Below are positions 9,777-21,394 of a stretch of 64,000 nucleotides of DNA, in pieces; position 1 is the first letter of the stretch; every line of letters starts with the position of its first letter. This DNA comes from Helianthus annuus. Lineage: Eukaryota; Streptophyta; Magnoliopsida; Asterales; Asteraceae. The notes below the pieces were generated by a model. The model was not told the DNA's origin. It saw nothing but the letters and a program-made list of their open reading frames with translations, and searched no databases. The stretch spans positions 79,550,079 to 79,614,078 of the forward strand of contig NC_035433.2 in assembly GCF_002127325.2 (NCBI RefSeq), in the 5' to 3' direction. A program made the position numbers and the translations under genes.

Positions 9777-11160
9777 GAATATACTTCCAGTTGTCCGCGA
9801 GAAGATTGAATTCAGTTGTGGTTTCCGCACAAATTCCATGTAAATAGATGCCATAGAGCATGATAATATGGTTTATAAAATTCTCTGTGTTTTAATATTT
9901 ACAAATAAATAAAGTATATCATCAAAATTTTAGAATAAATTGCTTTTGTACATAACTTTTTAACATACTAAACTAGTAAACTTACTAAAGAGAATGTTGG
10001 TATGCCTCTCGGGACAACTTTGATAAACCAGTTTACAATTTATATAAACAAACCTCACATAGAGTAAGACCAGTTTCTCCATCAATATTAAACGCTGAAA
10101 TGCAATTATCAACCTATAAAAGTCTTACCAGCAGAGACCTGTTTTTGAGCAACTTCAACACTTCCAGATAATCCAAATACTACAATAAGAAAGTAAATCA
10201 TGACGTAAATGGTTAACATTATGAAGACAACTTGGAAGAACTAAAAGTATTCCACAAATATCATCAAAGTACTGTTATTCTAGGCTATGACCCTATTCTT
10301 ATGTCAAACATTATATTAGAATCCTACTAGTTGGTTTCTTTTTTTTCAACATTTGTTAATTTGTAACAAACACAGTGATCTCTGTTGGATTAAAGTCCAT
10401 TAATACTAGCATATGGACATGATTTAGAGGAAGTCTATAAGTTGTTTTTGCTTTACACCTGCAAACCTACCTTTTCATTAATTCTATGTCAAGAAAACTC
10501 ATTTGTCAACAGACAGGGTATCTACTAAAAAACAGAGACAACCCAATCAATCTGCATATCAGCATATATCACACAACCCACTGATTGGCTCATCTCAATT
10601 GACTGAAATTAGAAATTTTGCCTTCTCATATGTCCAGTTCTTGTTCTCACTTTTGGACACATTTAACTGCAATAATAAAAATAGTACCAAGAACACTAAT
10701 ATGTGAAATTAGAAGGGGTTCTTAATTGATGAAATGAAGTCAAATGTTCGAACCACTAACCCATTAGAGCAGTCTTACCAAGCAAAGCTAATGATGACGG
10801 TCCAATTTTCATTTTTGATAATACCTACACCTGCGGAAGACGATAAAGAACTGATTACTAGCACAAATATGTTACTGATCAAATTACCTACTGTAACATC
10901 GACTCTTCACTTTAGAGCCACAACTTAAAATGGGAAGATATACCTCGCCACTTATCAACAATGAGCTTCACCCCTCATCAATTAATACAAAATCAACTTT
11001 ATCAACTATTGCAAACGATTTAGGCCTAATGAACAGATTAATCAGATTACATCTAAAATAAATAACTAAACCCTAACTATACAAACTTAAGTAGGAATAT
11101 GAATACCTTGCTGTTAATGACGAGGTGTTGTTCGACATCTGAAAGTCTTCTATTTCAACA
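9777..11160 (-). other. Exon-like pieces of an unidentified host gene
   Basis: Several short stretches on the minus strand look like exons between AG and GT. One contains MSNNTSSLTAR before a GTATTC donor (about 11110-11150). One reads roughly GVGIIKNENWTVII between CCGCAG and GTAAGA (about 10780-10830). One reads FGLSGSVEVAQKQVSAG between TTGTAG and GTAAGA (about 10131-10183). One reads FNIDGETGLTLCE after TTTCAG (about 10065-10104). I recognise no family, and phases were not all verified. It may be the 5' part of a host gene cut by B1, or coincidence in AT-rich DNA. Confidence 0.3.
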
Positions 11161-12598
11161 ACACTGCATGATACACACATATTTCAGTTTTCATAAACCT
11201 AAACATCTTAATTTCACATAACACACTATAATTTCAACATCTCCACGCTTAAATCCTAACTCACTCAATATCGCGAGAATCCAGATAACAGTAGACGAAA
11301 ACACTCAAGCACTATGTCACACACACGGATTTCAGTTTCCATAAACTATACAACATCTTAATTTCACATAAAACACAATAACTTCAACATTCTAAACCTA
11401 ACTCACTCAACATCATGATAATGCAGATAACACCAAATCAAAACACTAACACATATTATTATCATCAAGTACACAAAATTGCGCTTCAATTCCAACGATC
11501 GAGAAAGAAAACACACCTGAGATTCGAATCACCACTTTTCTCACCGGAAACAGTGACAAAAACTGCCAAAATCAACATAAATACTAAACAGCAGCAGAAA
11601 AGCGCATCGAATCATAGATTCCTTACACATCGTCATTGCCATTGCAAAAACTCCTTTAATTTTCTCTTCATTATGAAAACAGATTCCGAAACAAGCTTTG
11701 ATTCGAACGACAGTTTGAGATAGATCTGGAATGAGAATGACAATTTGGTGCTTGAAAGTGAGAACGACGGTTTGATGGTACGGTTTGGCGATGGCGGTGG
11801 TAGTGATACGGTGGTGGTGGTGGTGGCGGAATTCAGAACGACTGGATGTCTGGATGAGCATGGTTTGGTGTTTGATCGTATGAAACCCTAACATATTACG
11901 CGGTCTAAATAAAAACTTATAAAAAGAAACTTAAAAAATCAAATTTCTACCTATATTGCTACCAAATCATAGAAAAATGTACTTTATTGAAATTAAGTTG
12001 GAAGTAGATTGCTAAATTTGCTACCGTTTTTTTCTTTTCGGTTGTTAATTTTGGTAGCTATTGCTTATTCTAGTAGTAGTGCCACCCGTAGTTGCATATT
12101 GTTGTTATTATTTCTGTTGCATTGCATTAAGTTGCAAAAGTCCCCTTGGATGGCCTTTAATCCATAGAACACATCATATTTAGCACTTGAGCAGCACCAG
12201 AAAGAAAACAAAAAATAAATAAAAGCCAGGTTTACAAAGCCAAGAAAGAATAACGGGATCCTGGTTCATAAATTTCCCAGGAATCTAATGAAATTGGAAT
12301 TTACATTTCATTCTTTAGCATGTTTGATTGGGACATATAATTAGTAACTGTAATTGAAATTACTTGAACTCATGTTCTCTCTCACTTCTGATCTCTCTCA
12401 TCAATCAAAAACCACCTTCCGCTATCAAATTTCCATCACCGATCACACCCTTCTTCATCTCTCTCTCTCTCTTGCAACACCCACCGCAACACTTATGCAA
12501 AATCACAGAAACCAGAAACTGAAGCCCATAACTCAACTCAAGCCATCGATCCATATACGAATGGATGCCCTTCCCACAACTCAAGTCCACCAGTGACA
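11161..12598. other. Intergenic stretch, no supported gene
   Basis: AT-rich DNA with short open frames of low complexity (for example a His/Thr-rich one around 11760-11890) that show no family resemblance. It includes a CT-rich patch at 12400-12480. The left part may be upstream of the exon-like pieces and the right part downstream of the VEL gene. I see no further structure I can defend. Confidence 0.5.
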
Positions 12599-13310
12599 TT
12601 AAGTTCTGGGTCTTTTGTTGTTCACAATATCACCAAATGAGTCAACCAATTGTTCACCTAAGCTTTCAGGGTCATCAGCGAGTATCCGGATGAAAGTGTT
12701 AACCGTTCTACGTTCATGCTCGGTTGAACTCAGACAAAACCACGTGAACAGTTTCCGTCTAAATTCTTTCGTGATGTGCCCTTCACGCTCAAGCTTCCGG
12801 AACACCACACAGTATTCATAGTTCGGATCCAAGTTACCAGGTCCTTCCCTGTGTGCCAAAAAGGGTGTAATACGTACAAATGTACTATCAGAATCATGGG
12901 CCTCCGTACTAGCTGGCCTCTTTCTTGACATCCTAGCCTGGGAGTTAACAGCTGCCACTTCCACATTGGGCCCATGTTGGGCCGAATTTTCTGCTTCATC
13001 CCTAGGGGTTTCATTTGAAGCAACTTCGTCATCTACATCAGGAACTAATGATTTAAAAAAAAGTACAATTTGGACATAAAACGTGCACCCAATTGAACCC
13101 AACCCCACCCAACCCATTTTTTAAACGAAAGAAGCCAGGTTGGAGTAGATACCTTTACCACCCAGGGCACTACAATGTTCGCAGATTTCATCTTCTTCAT
13201 GGTGATACATTCCTATTAACACGCATTCTTGACTTCCCTGCAGCATCAGGAATCAGTCAGTCAGTATAATTATTAACAATATAAACCAAGAATTAAAGAT
13301 AACTAACCAT
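12599..13310 (-). CDS. VEL-domain-only protein (VIN3-like C-terminal domain), three exons
   Basis: Model: exon 1 ends with the ATG itself (13308-13310, donor ATG|GTTAGT), exon 2 is 13153-13237 (acceptor CTGCAG|GGAAG, donor AAAG|GTATCT), exon 3 is 13044-12599 (acceptor CATTAG|TTCCTG). The joined length is 534 nt, in frame, giving 177 residues. The last 75 or so residues match the VEL domain at the C-terminus of VIN3/VRN5/VEL1 proteins (YEYCVVFRKLEREGHI, FTWFCLSS, DDPESLGEQLVDSFGD). That domain mediates polymerisation of these PRC2 accessory proteins in the nucleus. The PHD superdomain and FNIII domain normally upstream are absent. The N-terminus has a short Cys/His-containing stretch (ICEHCSALGG) I cannot place, then an acidic linker and an RKRP basic patch. 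A TATA-like box precedes it. It could be a genuine short gene or a truncated copy that gained a promoter. Confidence 0.7.
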
Positions 13311-13432
13311 TCGTCTGTCTAGGATCGGCAAGTGGAGGCAGAAGATGCGTCTGAAGCGGCAGTGGTGAACTAGGGTTTACAGACAGTGCAGTCAGAAGCG
13401 GCGCTGAATATAAAATGGAGAATTAGCGTTTG

Positions 13433-13439
13433 ATTTATA
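13433..13439 (-). promoter_or_regulatory. TATA-like box of the VEL-only gene
   Basis: TATAAAT on the minus strand, about 125 bases before the ATG. A leader containing AAACCCTAG, a motif common in plant 5' UTRs, lies between. Position suggests transcription starting near 13405. A second AT-rich box (around 13408-13416) is possible. Confidence 0.4.
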
Positions 13440-13706
13440 ATGCTGGTTCATGTGAAATTTTGCATTTTAACCCCTCCTTTTTACACTCTATTTATCTATT
13501 AATTATCCCTCTGGCCCTTTCATTTAGTATGTTTGCTAACACTAAAAAATTTATTTAGTTTTGCTTACGATAGATAAACTTCAAACTACACATGTTTACA
13601 TTAGTTTTCACATTACACAGTCGTGTATCTCTATGTCACATTTCATCGAATTAGGTTTCAAGCATTCATCCACGTACATATACGAATTACATGGGTGGGT
13701 GGGATA

Positions 13707-15385
13707 GCCACTCTCATCACACGATTATGCATGTGCTTCTAAATCACACATCAATATGTGACTTGTTGGGAGTAATATGGCATGTGTGCTAAGTAGAGTT
13801 AGTGGAACTTTATTCTAGCAATTATAACAAATACCTGTGAATTCTTAGATGCTTGGTAAATCTTAGGAATATAACCTTAAATATACTCAAGATTCTTGCG
13901 TTCATCTTACAAAGCCAAGTTTGGCTCTTTCACTTTTGCTTAGATATCGAGGTTCATATTTACAAGAAGGAAATGCAATCATGATGTGTTATACATTGCA
14001 AAAGAAACACATGTGTAAAATCAATTTGTTCTTGAAAATAAACTAATAACCCTTCATTTGAAGTTACTAGTGAAAAATGAGTCTCACTGTATTATACACA
14101 TGAAGTTTTTAAAGGGTTTGAGAAGGAGAAATCAAGTATTTCCATTAAACCTATTCTCATTTTTCATATCACATAGTTGTCTAACTCTATGTCACTTTTA
14201 ACCAACTTCATTAAAACACACATCCACATATATAAGGGAGCCCATTGTTATGACAACTACTTCTTCCACATATGATTTTTTTCCAACTCACGTTGAAATA
14301 TGTATCTTGTTGAGTAATAATATAACACATGCTAAGTGGAGACTGAGGCACTTTACTATAGTCACAACCATGAAATTAAGAAGCACACAAGTGATTTCTT
14401 AGATTCTTCATAGATTTTGTGGTGCATTTTAATAGGAGAGTATTATGTTCATGATGTGCTTTGACGTTGTGAACATATAATCATGGATGTTCTCGCAAAA
14501 ATATGACAACAAACGAGTACATTTTAACAACTTCTTTCCTTTAAAAAATATGTTCTTAATTTACTATAAAAACGTGTACAAAAAGATAAAATGTCCTAAC
14601 TTGAAGATATGATTTATGATCACATATCTTTGACAGTTTTCGAAACGTAGTCTAGTAACAACCCTAAAATAAGCACTCCAGTGATTACTTAGATTCTTTT
14701 TAGATTTTAAGATTTATTTTAGATCCTATCGGGATTCATGCTTTGTCTTGAGAGTGACGGTGGGTAAAGATTACAAAGCCAAGTTTTGGCGCTTTTGGCC
14801 ATTGTTTAGTTTTCAAGGTTCATATTTACAAGAATGAGATACAATCTGTTGTGTTATACCTGGCAGTAGAAATTCACATATGCAAAATCCGATGTTTTAA
14901 AAAACTAAAAATTAATAATATAACATGTGCTAGGTGGAGGAGACCGAAGCACTTCACTATATAGACAACCATGAAATTAAGAAGCACACAAGCAATTTCT
15001 TAGATTCTTAATAGATTTAATGATTGTTTTAGATCCGACTAAGATTCATGCTTTCATTTTTAGAGTGATAACGTGTAAAGATTGCATAGCCACGTTTGGA
15101 ACTTTTTTTGCTTTTGTCTTGATTTGAAGGTACATTTTGCATGAAGGTAATATATATGTTTGTGATATGTTTCAACATTGTGATGGTAGAAAAACATATG
15201 CACACTCAAGATGTTTTCAAGAAATATCTAGTAACACTTAATTCAAAGTCCTTGTGAAAAATGAGTGCCATCTCTTTATGTTGTACACATGAAGTTTTTA
15301 ACGGATTATGAATTCACAATAATCAACACAAATTGTATTGCACTTGCTGGCTATTTGCTTCTTATCTTCAATCTGCTAACTAGCC
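13707..15385. repeat. Repeat block D, copy 1
   Basis: Non-coding AT-rich block present three times in direct orientation: here, 28329-29310 (right part only) and 40641-42319. It is built of three degenerate units of roughly 550-600 bp. The words AATATAACATGTGCTAGGTG-like recur at about 13765, 14310 and 14905. TTACAAAGCCAAG-like recurs at about 13905, 14770 and 15085. ACACATGAAGTTTTTAA recurs at about 14097 and 15285. Copy 1 is interrupted at TAGCC by the B2 LTR. Its origin is unknown; it looks like a decayed satellite or an internal part of another mobile element. Confidence 0.8.
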
Positions 15386-16021
15386 TGTAGGTCCCTATCC
15401 GGTGGATGACGAACCTCAAACCTTGTTATACTAACTCACTAGCGAGTGCGGAATCCAAGCTAGCAAGCAAACCGGGATTAAACAAGTATGAACACAAGCA
15501 CACACGGGTTCACCGATTAACACAACTTGTATTAATGCAAATGAAGGTTTCGGTTACAAGCACAATGTTTACAAACCTAACTTGTAAACTCTCAAAGTGT
15601 GTGTGTGTTTTCTGGACAGAATGCTCTCAACAATATCTCTCGGATGTGTGTGTTCTGTCTGTGTGCATCTCTGTCTAAAACTCAACACTGCATGGGTATA
15701 TATATACCCAGCCTAGCATGTCTGATCGAAGGATCTGATAGATTGTCCGAAGGATCATCTATCGAAGACCAAGTATTCGAAAGATCATCAAGGACCTCGA
15801 AAGATTACCTTTCGAGGTCTATGATTCGAACCATATCTTTCGATGAGGTCGAAGGATCCACATTATCCTTCGACCTCTTATCCTTCGACACAGTACATCT
15901 TTCAACTGTTGACTAAGTCAAACCAGGAGGACGGTTGACTTTGTCAACTTACAGGACTGACAAGGACATCGTTTACATACAGACCGAATACAGACAAAGT
16001 ACAGACACAAGTGCACCAACA
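15386..16021 (-). repeat. 3' LTR of element B2
   Basis: 636 bp, TG...CA ends on the minus strand. A polypurine tract is immediately inside (16022-16033, AAGGGGGAG on the minus strand). The left neighbour is block D, cut at TAGCC. Confidence 0.93.
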
Positions 16022-17926
16022 AACTCCCCCTTGGCTGTAGCTTTGTCTTTATCTTCTATGGTTGTAGACTCGTCTTGAACTTCGACGGTCTTTGGTCTTC
16101 GAGTTCTCAAAACTCTGATGTCCTTTCAAGTCTTCAATGTCGGAGGATCTTCAAAGTCTTCACATCTTGAAAGCAGAGAGTGTATCAACAAACTACCCGT
16201 ATCATGTAGGAAGTGTGTTGACAAACTCCCCCTTAATATAAGCTCCCCCTTGAGTTATGCTCGTGAATGACTTGATCTTTACGAAGTGAGATCCTTGTGG
16301 TGTTGATGATGGCCAGCGGCAACTCGATCATCTTCATCAGTTGAGTGCCTTCACGTCATGTCTTGATTCCAGAGCTTGTCATCGACCATGTTCTCCTAGC
16401 CTTTAGAATCTGCACATGCAAGAAATCTAAACGCGTAATGAGAACAACTGCTTGGAATATAGTTAGCATAAACAAATGACACACGGATGACCATGTCACA
16501 ATCAAACACCGTCCGACAGTCTGAAAGTTTTTCAAATTTATCAATTTCAGATTTTAACTTTCAAAACATGCAAATTTTGACCGTTTATGAAGATTTAGTC
16601 AGTTCGGTTTTCAGTCAGGTTTCAGGTAACGAAGACTTGAGCTCCAACATCGTACGATCAAAAGTAAAGTAGAAAGAAAATCTTTTTGGCTTTTATAAAG
16701 TTTATATTAAAACAAGCCTAAAATCTTTTTGGTATTTTTGAAATTAAAAGACAACAATTTAAAATCCTTTGAGTGTTATCAAACGACATCACCGCTAATG
16801 TCGTGCTGATATGCACCAAACGACGAAACTGTTTAAAAGAAATAATAACAGTTAATAACAGTTAAGCAGTACATAAATATTTACAGACATTCTTTTTGCG
16901 AGTTTCGAGGGTAAGAGAATCATATCAGTGTACGGTCATGCCAAAACACTCTTGTTGTTCAGTTAGTTAACATTAAGATAATCATAACAATTATCGGTAT
17001 TGTTGTCCACTTAAGCTCAACTATCAGATGTAATCATGGCGAAGGGAAGGGGATACGTTAAGGTATGATTTATACTTACCGACCGGTGTTCATCCACATC
17101 ACGACACATTCCCGTATCAAGGTATGCACGAGAGTTCATCTTACCGGTGAGTATACCGATTATCATCTGGTTTGACCGTATAAATTGTGAGATACTCACT
17201 TATTTTGATTTGAAAACAAGTCCTATGTATATAATCACTTATTGATGAGGAACTTGATTTTCGTATGCATGAGGGCACAGGTGCAAGTCCGTGAACAGGT
17301 CAGTACTTCCGTACAGCAGAGAGACGAACTTGACACCCGGATAAATGTGATATTTTATCACTTATTTGATATGGACATGTGATTGTTTATCACTTATTGA
17401 GGTCGAATGCAGTATGTATTATGTACACGTATGTATAGAATCATGGAAGAATCTAGACTTGCGTCCCGTTATTTTTCGGAAAAAGATACAACCATGATAC
17501 CCAGATGATAAGCAGCATAAAGACCGGAATATCTCAGCCTCAGAACCTCGGCAATCTATCAAACGAAATTTCGGTACTAAGACCATATGCCAATGAATGG
17601 TTCCCACCTGGTCTTCAGTCGATTAAGATTTATATCACCCTGCACACTTTAAAATGATTGTGAGCCTACCGATACATCTTATATAGAGCTGCTTATCGTT
17701 TTTCCATTTAAGGTTTAAAGAGGTTTGGATAGACCACTGATGTACTATCATTTTCTCTTTTGCTCGCCAGGAAACTCATTTTTGTTTTTCTATTGTTTTT
17801 GTGTTTTTGAAATTTTTCGATGTTTTTAGATTTTCAGATTTTTGGATTTACTCCCCCTAAAATCAATAAACTAAGACAAATTTAAAACACAAAGGTATTT
17901 ACAAAAATGATTTTCCGATGTTGGTT
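16022..17926 (-). other. 3' non-coding region of B2 with hairpin array
   Basis: About 1.9 kb between the pol stop and the 3' LTR. It holds three polypurine-like tracts (16022-16033, about 16222-16236 and 16241-16253). It also holds small hairpins GTGAG...CTCAC (17187-17199), GTGAT...ATCAC (17347-17361) and another GTGAT...ATCAC (17379-17393). A fourth hairpin, intact in the second copy at about 27989-28001, has lost two bases here (around 17226-17238), which breaks its stem. A small frame conserved in B3 and C has a stop here. There is no envelope-like frame. Confidence 0.75.
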
Positions 17927-20900
17927 TTACTCTTGCTTGACCTTAATGCCGTTTACCAATAATAAGAAATCAAATCTAGATTTGTCAAAAGCTTTGGTAA
18001 ATAAGTCGGACGTTGGTCATCGGTGTGGACCAGCCCTTAACAACATCGATTAGCCTTTTCTCAAAGCAATCACGTATGAAGTGATATTTGATTTCGATGT
18101 GTTTGGTCTTTGAATGCTGCACAGGATTTTTAGTGATATCTAAAGCAGCAGAATTATCAACGTAAATAGGAGTAGTTAGGAATTCAAAACCGTAGTCCCG
18201 CATTTGTTGTTGAATCCAAAGAACTTGGGAGCAACAACTTGAGGCAGCAATGTATTCAGCTTCGCATGTTGATGTAGCTACACACGTCTGCTTCTTGCAC
18301 TGCCATGTGACTAGGCGATTTCCTAAGAACTGACATCCAGCCGTTGTGGATTTACCGTCGATTTTGCATCCGCCAAAATCAGAATCACTGAAAGCTACCA
18401 ATTCAAAGTTATTATCCCTAGGGTACCACAGACCGGTGTCAGGGTACGCCTTCAAATAACGAAAAATCCTTTTAACGCAGTAAGATGTGAGGCCTTCGGG
18501 TTAACTTGATATCTGGCAAGCAGGGGGTACATTATGTCTGGCCTTGATGCTGTGAGGTACATAAGAGATCCGATCATAGCGCGATAGTTTGAGGGACTAA
18601 CAGCTTCTCCCTTCAAATCTGGAGTAATTCCGTGATTAGTTGGCAATGGGGTACCAATGGGCGTTGCATCAGACATCTGGAACCGGCTCAAGATGTCACC
18701 AACATATTTAGTCTGATGGATGAATATCCCAGACTCCGTTTGTTGTACTTGTAGGCCCAAGAAGAAAGTCATTTCCCCCATAGCACTCATCTCGAATTTA
18801 TCCTGCATAATGCGCTCGAATTCCCTACACAAGACATCATTAGTAGAACCAAAAATAATGTCATCAACGTATACCTGTACCAGAAGAAGATCTCCATCTT
18901 GTTCCTTGATGAAAAGAGTACAGTCGATAAGACCTCTACGAAAACCGTTCTCCAGCAGATAAGTGAGATAAGGTTGCATACCAAGCTCGCGGTGCTTGAT
19001 GAAGACCATAAAGAGAGCTAAAGAGCTTTGTTGAGCAACCAAACCCGATCGGGATGGATAGGATCTTCAAAACCTGGAGGCTGTTCGACGTACACCTCTT
19101 CTTCAACCACACCATGTAAAAATGCACTTTTCACGTCCATCTGATAAACCTTGAATCCTTTGAAGGACGCATAGGCTAGAAAGATTCGAATTGCTTCGAG
19201 ACGTGCCACTGGTGCATAGACTTCGTTGTAGTCGATCCCTTCAATCTGACGAAAACCTTGAACGACTAAACGAGCTTTGTTTCGGATAACAACTCCGCGG
19301 TCATCCTTTTTGCATTTGAAAACCCAACGGGTACCAATGTTCTTGTATCCAGCAGGTTTCTCTACGAGTTTCCAGACACCCAGCTTCTGGAATTGTTGCA
19401 GTTCTTCCTGCATTGCTTCAACCCAAGCGTTATCTTTCAAGGCTTCTTTCCACGTTCTTGGTTCTTCCTGTGAGACATAACACGCGAAAGACCAATCGTT
19501 TTTGTTGCCCGGATTCTCGAATAGCTGCATACAAGCCTGCATTGTTGTTGTTTCGCAACATGTTTCTTGTTTGAACGCCACTTTGCACATTTCCAATGAT
19601 GTTTTGTTGAGGATGGGTATTATGAATCCTTGTTTCTGGATTATCTGGAACTGGAACATTTATACCCAGATTGTTGAGGTTAAGATCAACAACCAATTCA
19701 AGGCCCGAAATTGACGAAGAGGATGATGCAGTAGCCTCAGCTGTTCTATGAGCATCCACTGGAGGAGTACCCTCTGAAGTACCATGAACTGCTGCTGTAG
19801 GAGCTTCCTGATCTGCATCTAGAAATTCATCATCCTCTGAAGATTCGTTCAATTCGTTTGCATCATGAAAATCCTCATTGTTGAGAGTATTGTTGTTCAC
19901 CGAAGAAGATGGTTCTTGATTAACAAGAATTGGACGAACCACCGGTGAAACTGTTGCATTGTCACTCTCGAAAAACATCCTAGCCGCAGCATTTTCTTCA
20001 ACGGCTTCAACATTGATCGAATTGAAAAAGTCATCATACTCAAACATCCAAGGTTGACCCGGATTTTTGACTGGCAAGGTGTGCCTTTGTACTCTGACCT
20101 CAGACCATTCCTCGACCCTTTTAGTCTCTAGATTCCAGACTCGTAAGTTAGGGGTGGCATACCCAAGAAAGTATCCATCAATTGCTCTTGCCCCAAACTT
20201 TCCATTAGGATCGATGATTGTGCATGGAGCTCCAAACGGTTCTAGATAAGACAAATCTGGTTTCCGTTTTTGAAGAAGCTCAAAGCAGGTCTTGTTGTGT
20301 CTTTTGACTGTAAGGACTCTGTTCAATGTGTAACATGCAGAGGCCACAGCTTCAGTCCAGAATGGAATGGGTAGCTGCGACTCTACCAACATTGTCCTAG
20401 CAGTCTCGATCAATGTGCGGTTCTTACGTTCAGTGACACCATTCTGTTGAGGAGTATAAGCTGCACTAAACTCATGAAGAATACCCTTTGAAGTGCAGAA
20501 CTCCGCCATGGAATGATTCTTAAATTCAGTACCATTGTCGCTACGTATCCGCCTAACCTTCAACTTATACAAATTCTCAATCTGAATGATCAAGTTTTTG
20601 ATGATGCCAAAGGTTTCACTCTTGTGTGCCATGAACGCAACCCAAGAAAATCTTGAATAATCATCAGTAACCACGAGGCAGTATTGATCACCCCGAATAC
20701 TCTTGTGCTTGACAGGACCGAACAAATCCATGTGCAAACGTTCAAGAGGAACTGCCACTGTGTTGATCTTCTTTGTAGGGTGCTTCTTCTTTGTTTGCTT
20801 TCCTTTCTGGCACGAAACACAGACGTCTTGAAGATGGAAATTTTTGAGGGGAACACCATTCACCAATTCATTTGAAACCAAATGATTCATTTTGCGTAAG

Positions 20901-21376
20901 TGAATGTGACCCATTCGTCTGTGCCAAGAGATAGTGTCTTTTTCTGTGGCTTTGGAAACGAAACAAGTTGCTTGTGCAGACGTAGTAATAGCTTGGCTCA
21001 TGTCAAGGACATACAAATCATTTATCCTTGGAGCCGACAAGAGAATCCATTCTTTTGGAATTTTGAAGCCGGGTTTCAGCACATAACATCCATTAGCATC
21101 AAAGTGTACTGAAAATTTCTTGTCACAAATTTGAGAAACACTAAGAAGATTGTGATCAAGTTGTTGCACAAAATTGATCTTGTCAAAGCTGACAATCCCG
21201 TTAGATATCATTCCTTCATCCGTTATATATCCACCCTTATCTCCAGCAAAAGCAACATAACCTCCTCTAATAGATTTAACGTCGTAGAGAAGCTTTATGT
21301 CGCATGTCATGTGCCTGGATGCCCCACTATCAACAATCCAGTGACTACTGATAGTTCCTCCTGAAGCACCCTGCAC
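17927..21376 (-). pseudogene. pol: Pol polyprotein of B2, frameshifted
   Basis: Order on the minus strand: protease (IVDSGASRHMT near 21330), GAG-pre-integrase zinc site (WHRRMGHIH near 20920; CVSC near 20820), integrase with [15 protein letters not shown] and QNGVTERKN (E), acidic linker, RT with YVDDIIFG (near 18860), and RNase H with SDSDFGG, STCEAEY and VDNSAALD. Protease to linker is open from 21376 to about 19500. An extra T at 19498-19503 then shifts the frame. An insertion of about 10 bp near 19007-19020 and a lost base near 18479 split RT and RNase H further. The B3 copy is open throughout, so these lesions are private to B2. The frame begins at a non-ATG GTG right after the gag stop, so it needs readthrough or splicing. 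Confidence 0.88.
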
Positions 21377-21394
21377 ATGAACTCAAATGAATTA
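21371..21394 (-). promoter_or_regulatory. Gag-pol junction with branch-point/acceptor-like signals (B2)
   Basis: On the minus strand the gag stop TAA (21392-21394) lies in AACTAAT, which fits a plant branch point CTAAY. Fifteen bases later comes GTGCAG|G (21371-21376), a good acceptor. The matching donor-like site is TAG|GTATGT at 23255/23254 (CAG|GTATGT in B1, 6245/6244). Both are phase 0. A second in-frame stop (TGA) lies between TAA and the acceptor, so single-stop readthrough would not reach pol. Confidence 0.6.

Noticed and set aside
9777..9840. Plus-strand terminal exon next to the B1 LTR
   Set aside because: A short open stretch reads plausibly on both strands; with no homology the orientation cannot be decided, and nearby splice-like signals favour the minus strand.
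11541..11894. Minus-strand 117-codon frame
   Set aside because: His/Thr and Cys-rich low-complexity translation with no recognisable domain.
12354..12596. Plus-strand 80-codon frame beside the VEL gene
   Set aside because: Low complexity (CT-rich), no family features, and adjacent to the 3' end of a better supported minus-strand gene.
13707..15385. Block D as a gene or tRNA/rRNA-derived sequence
   Set aside because: No open frame of note, no polymerase III boxes or cloverleaf seen; only repeated AT-rich units.
21374..21376. GTG as the start codon of B2 pol
   Set aside because: Plant translation from GTG is unlikely; these bases are part of the acceptor-like GTGCAG.
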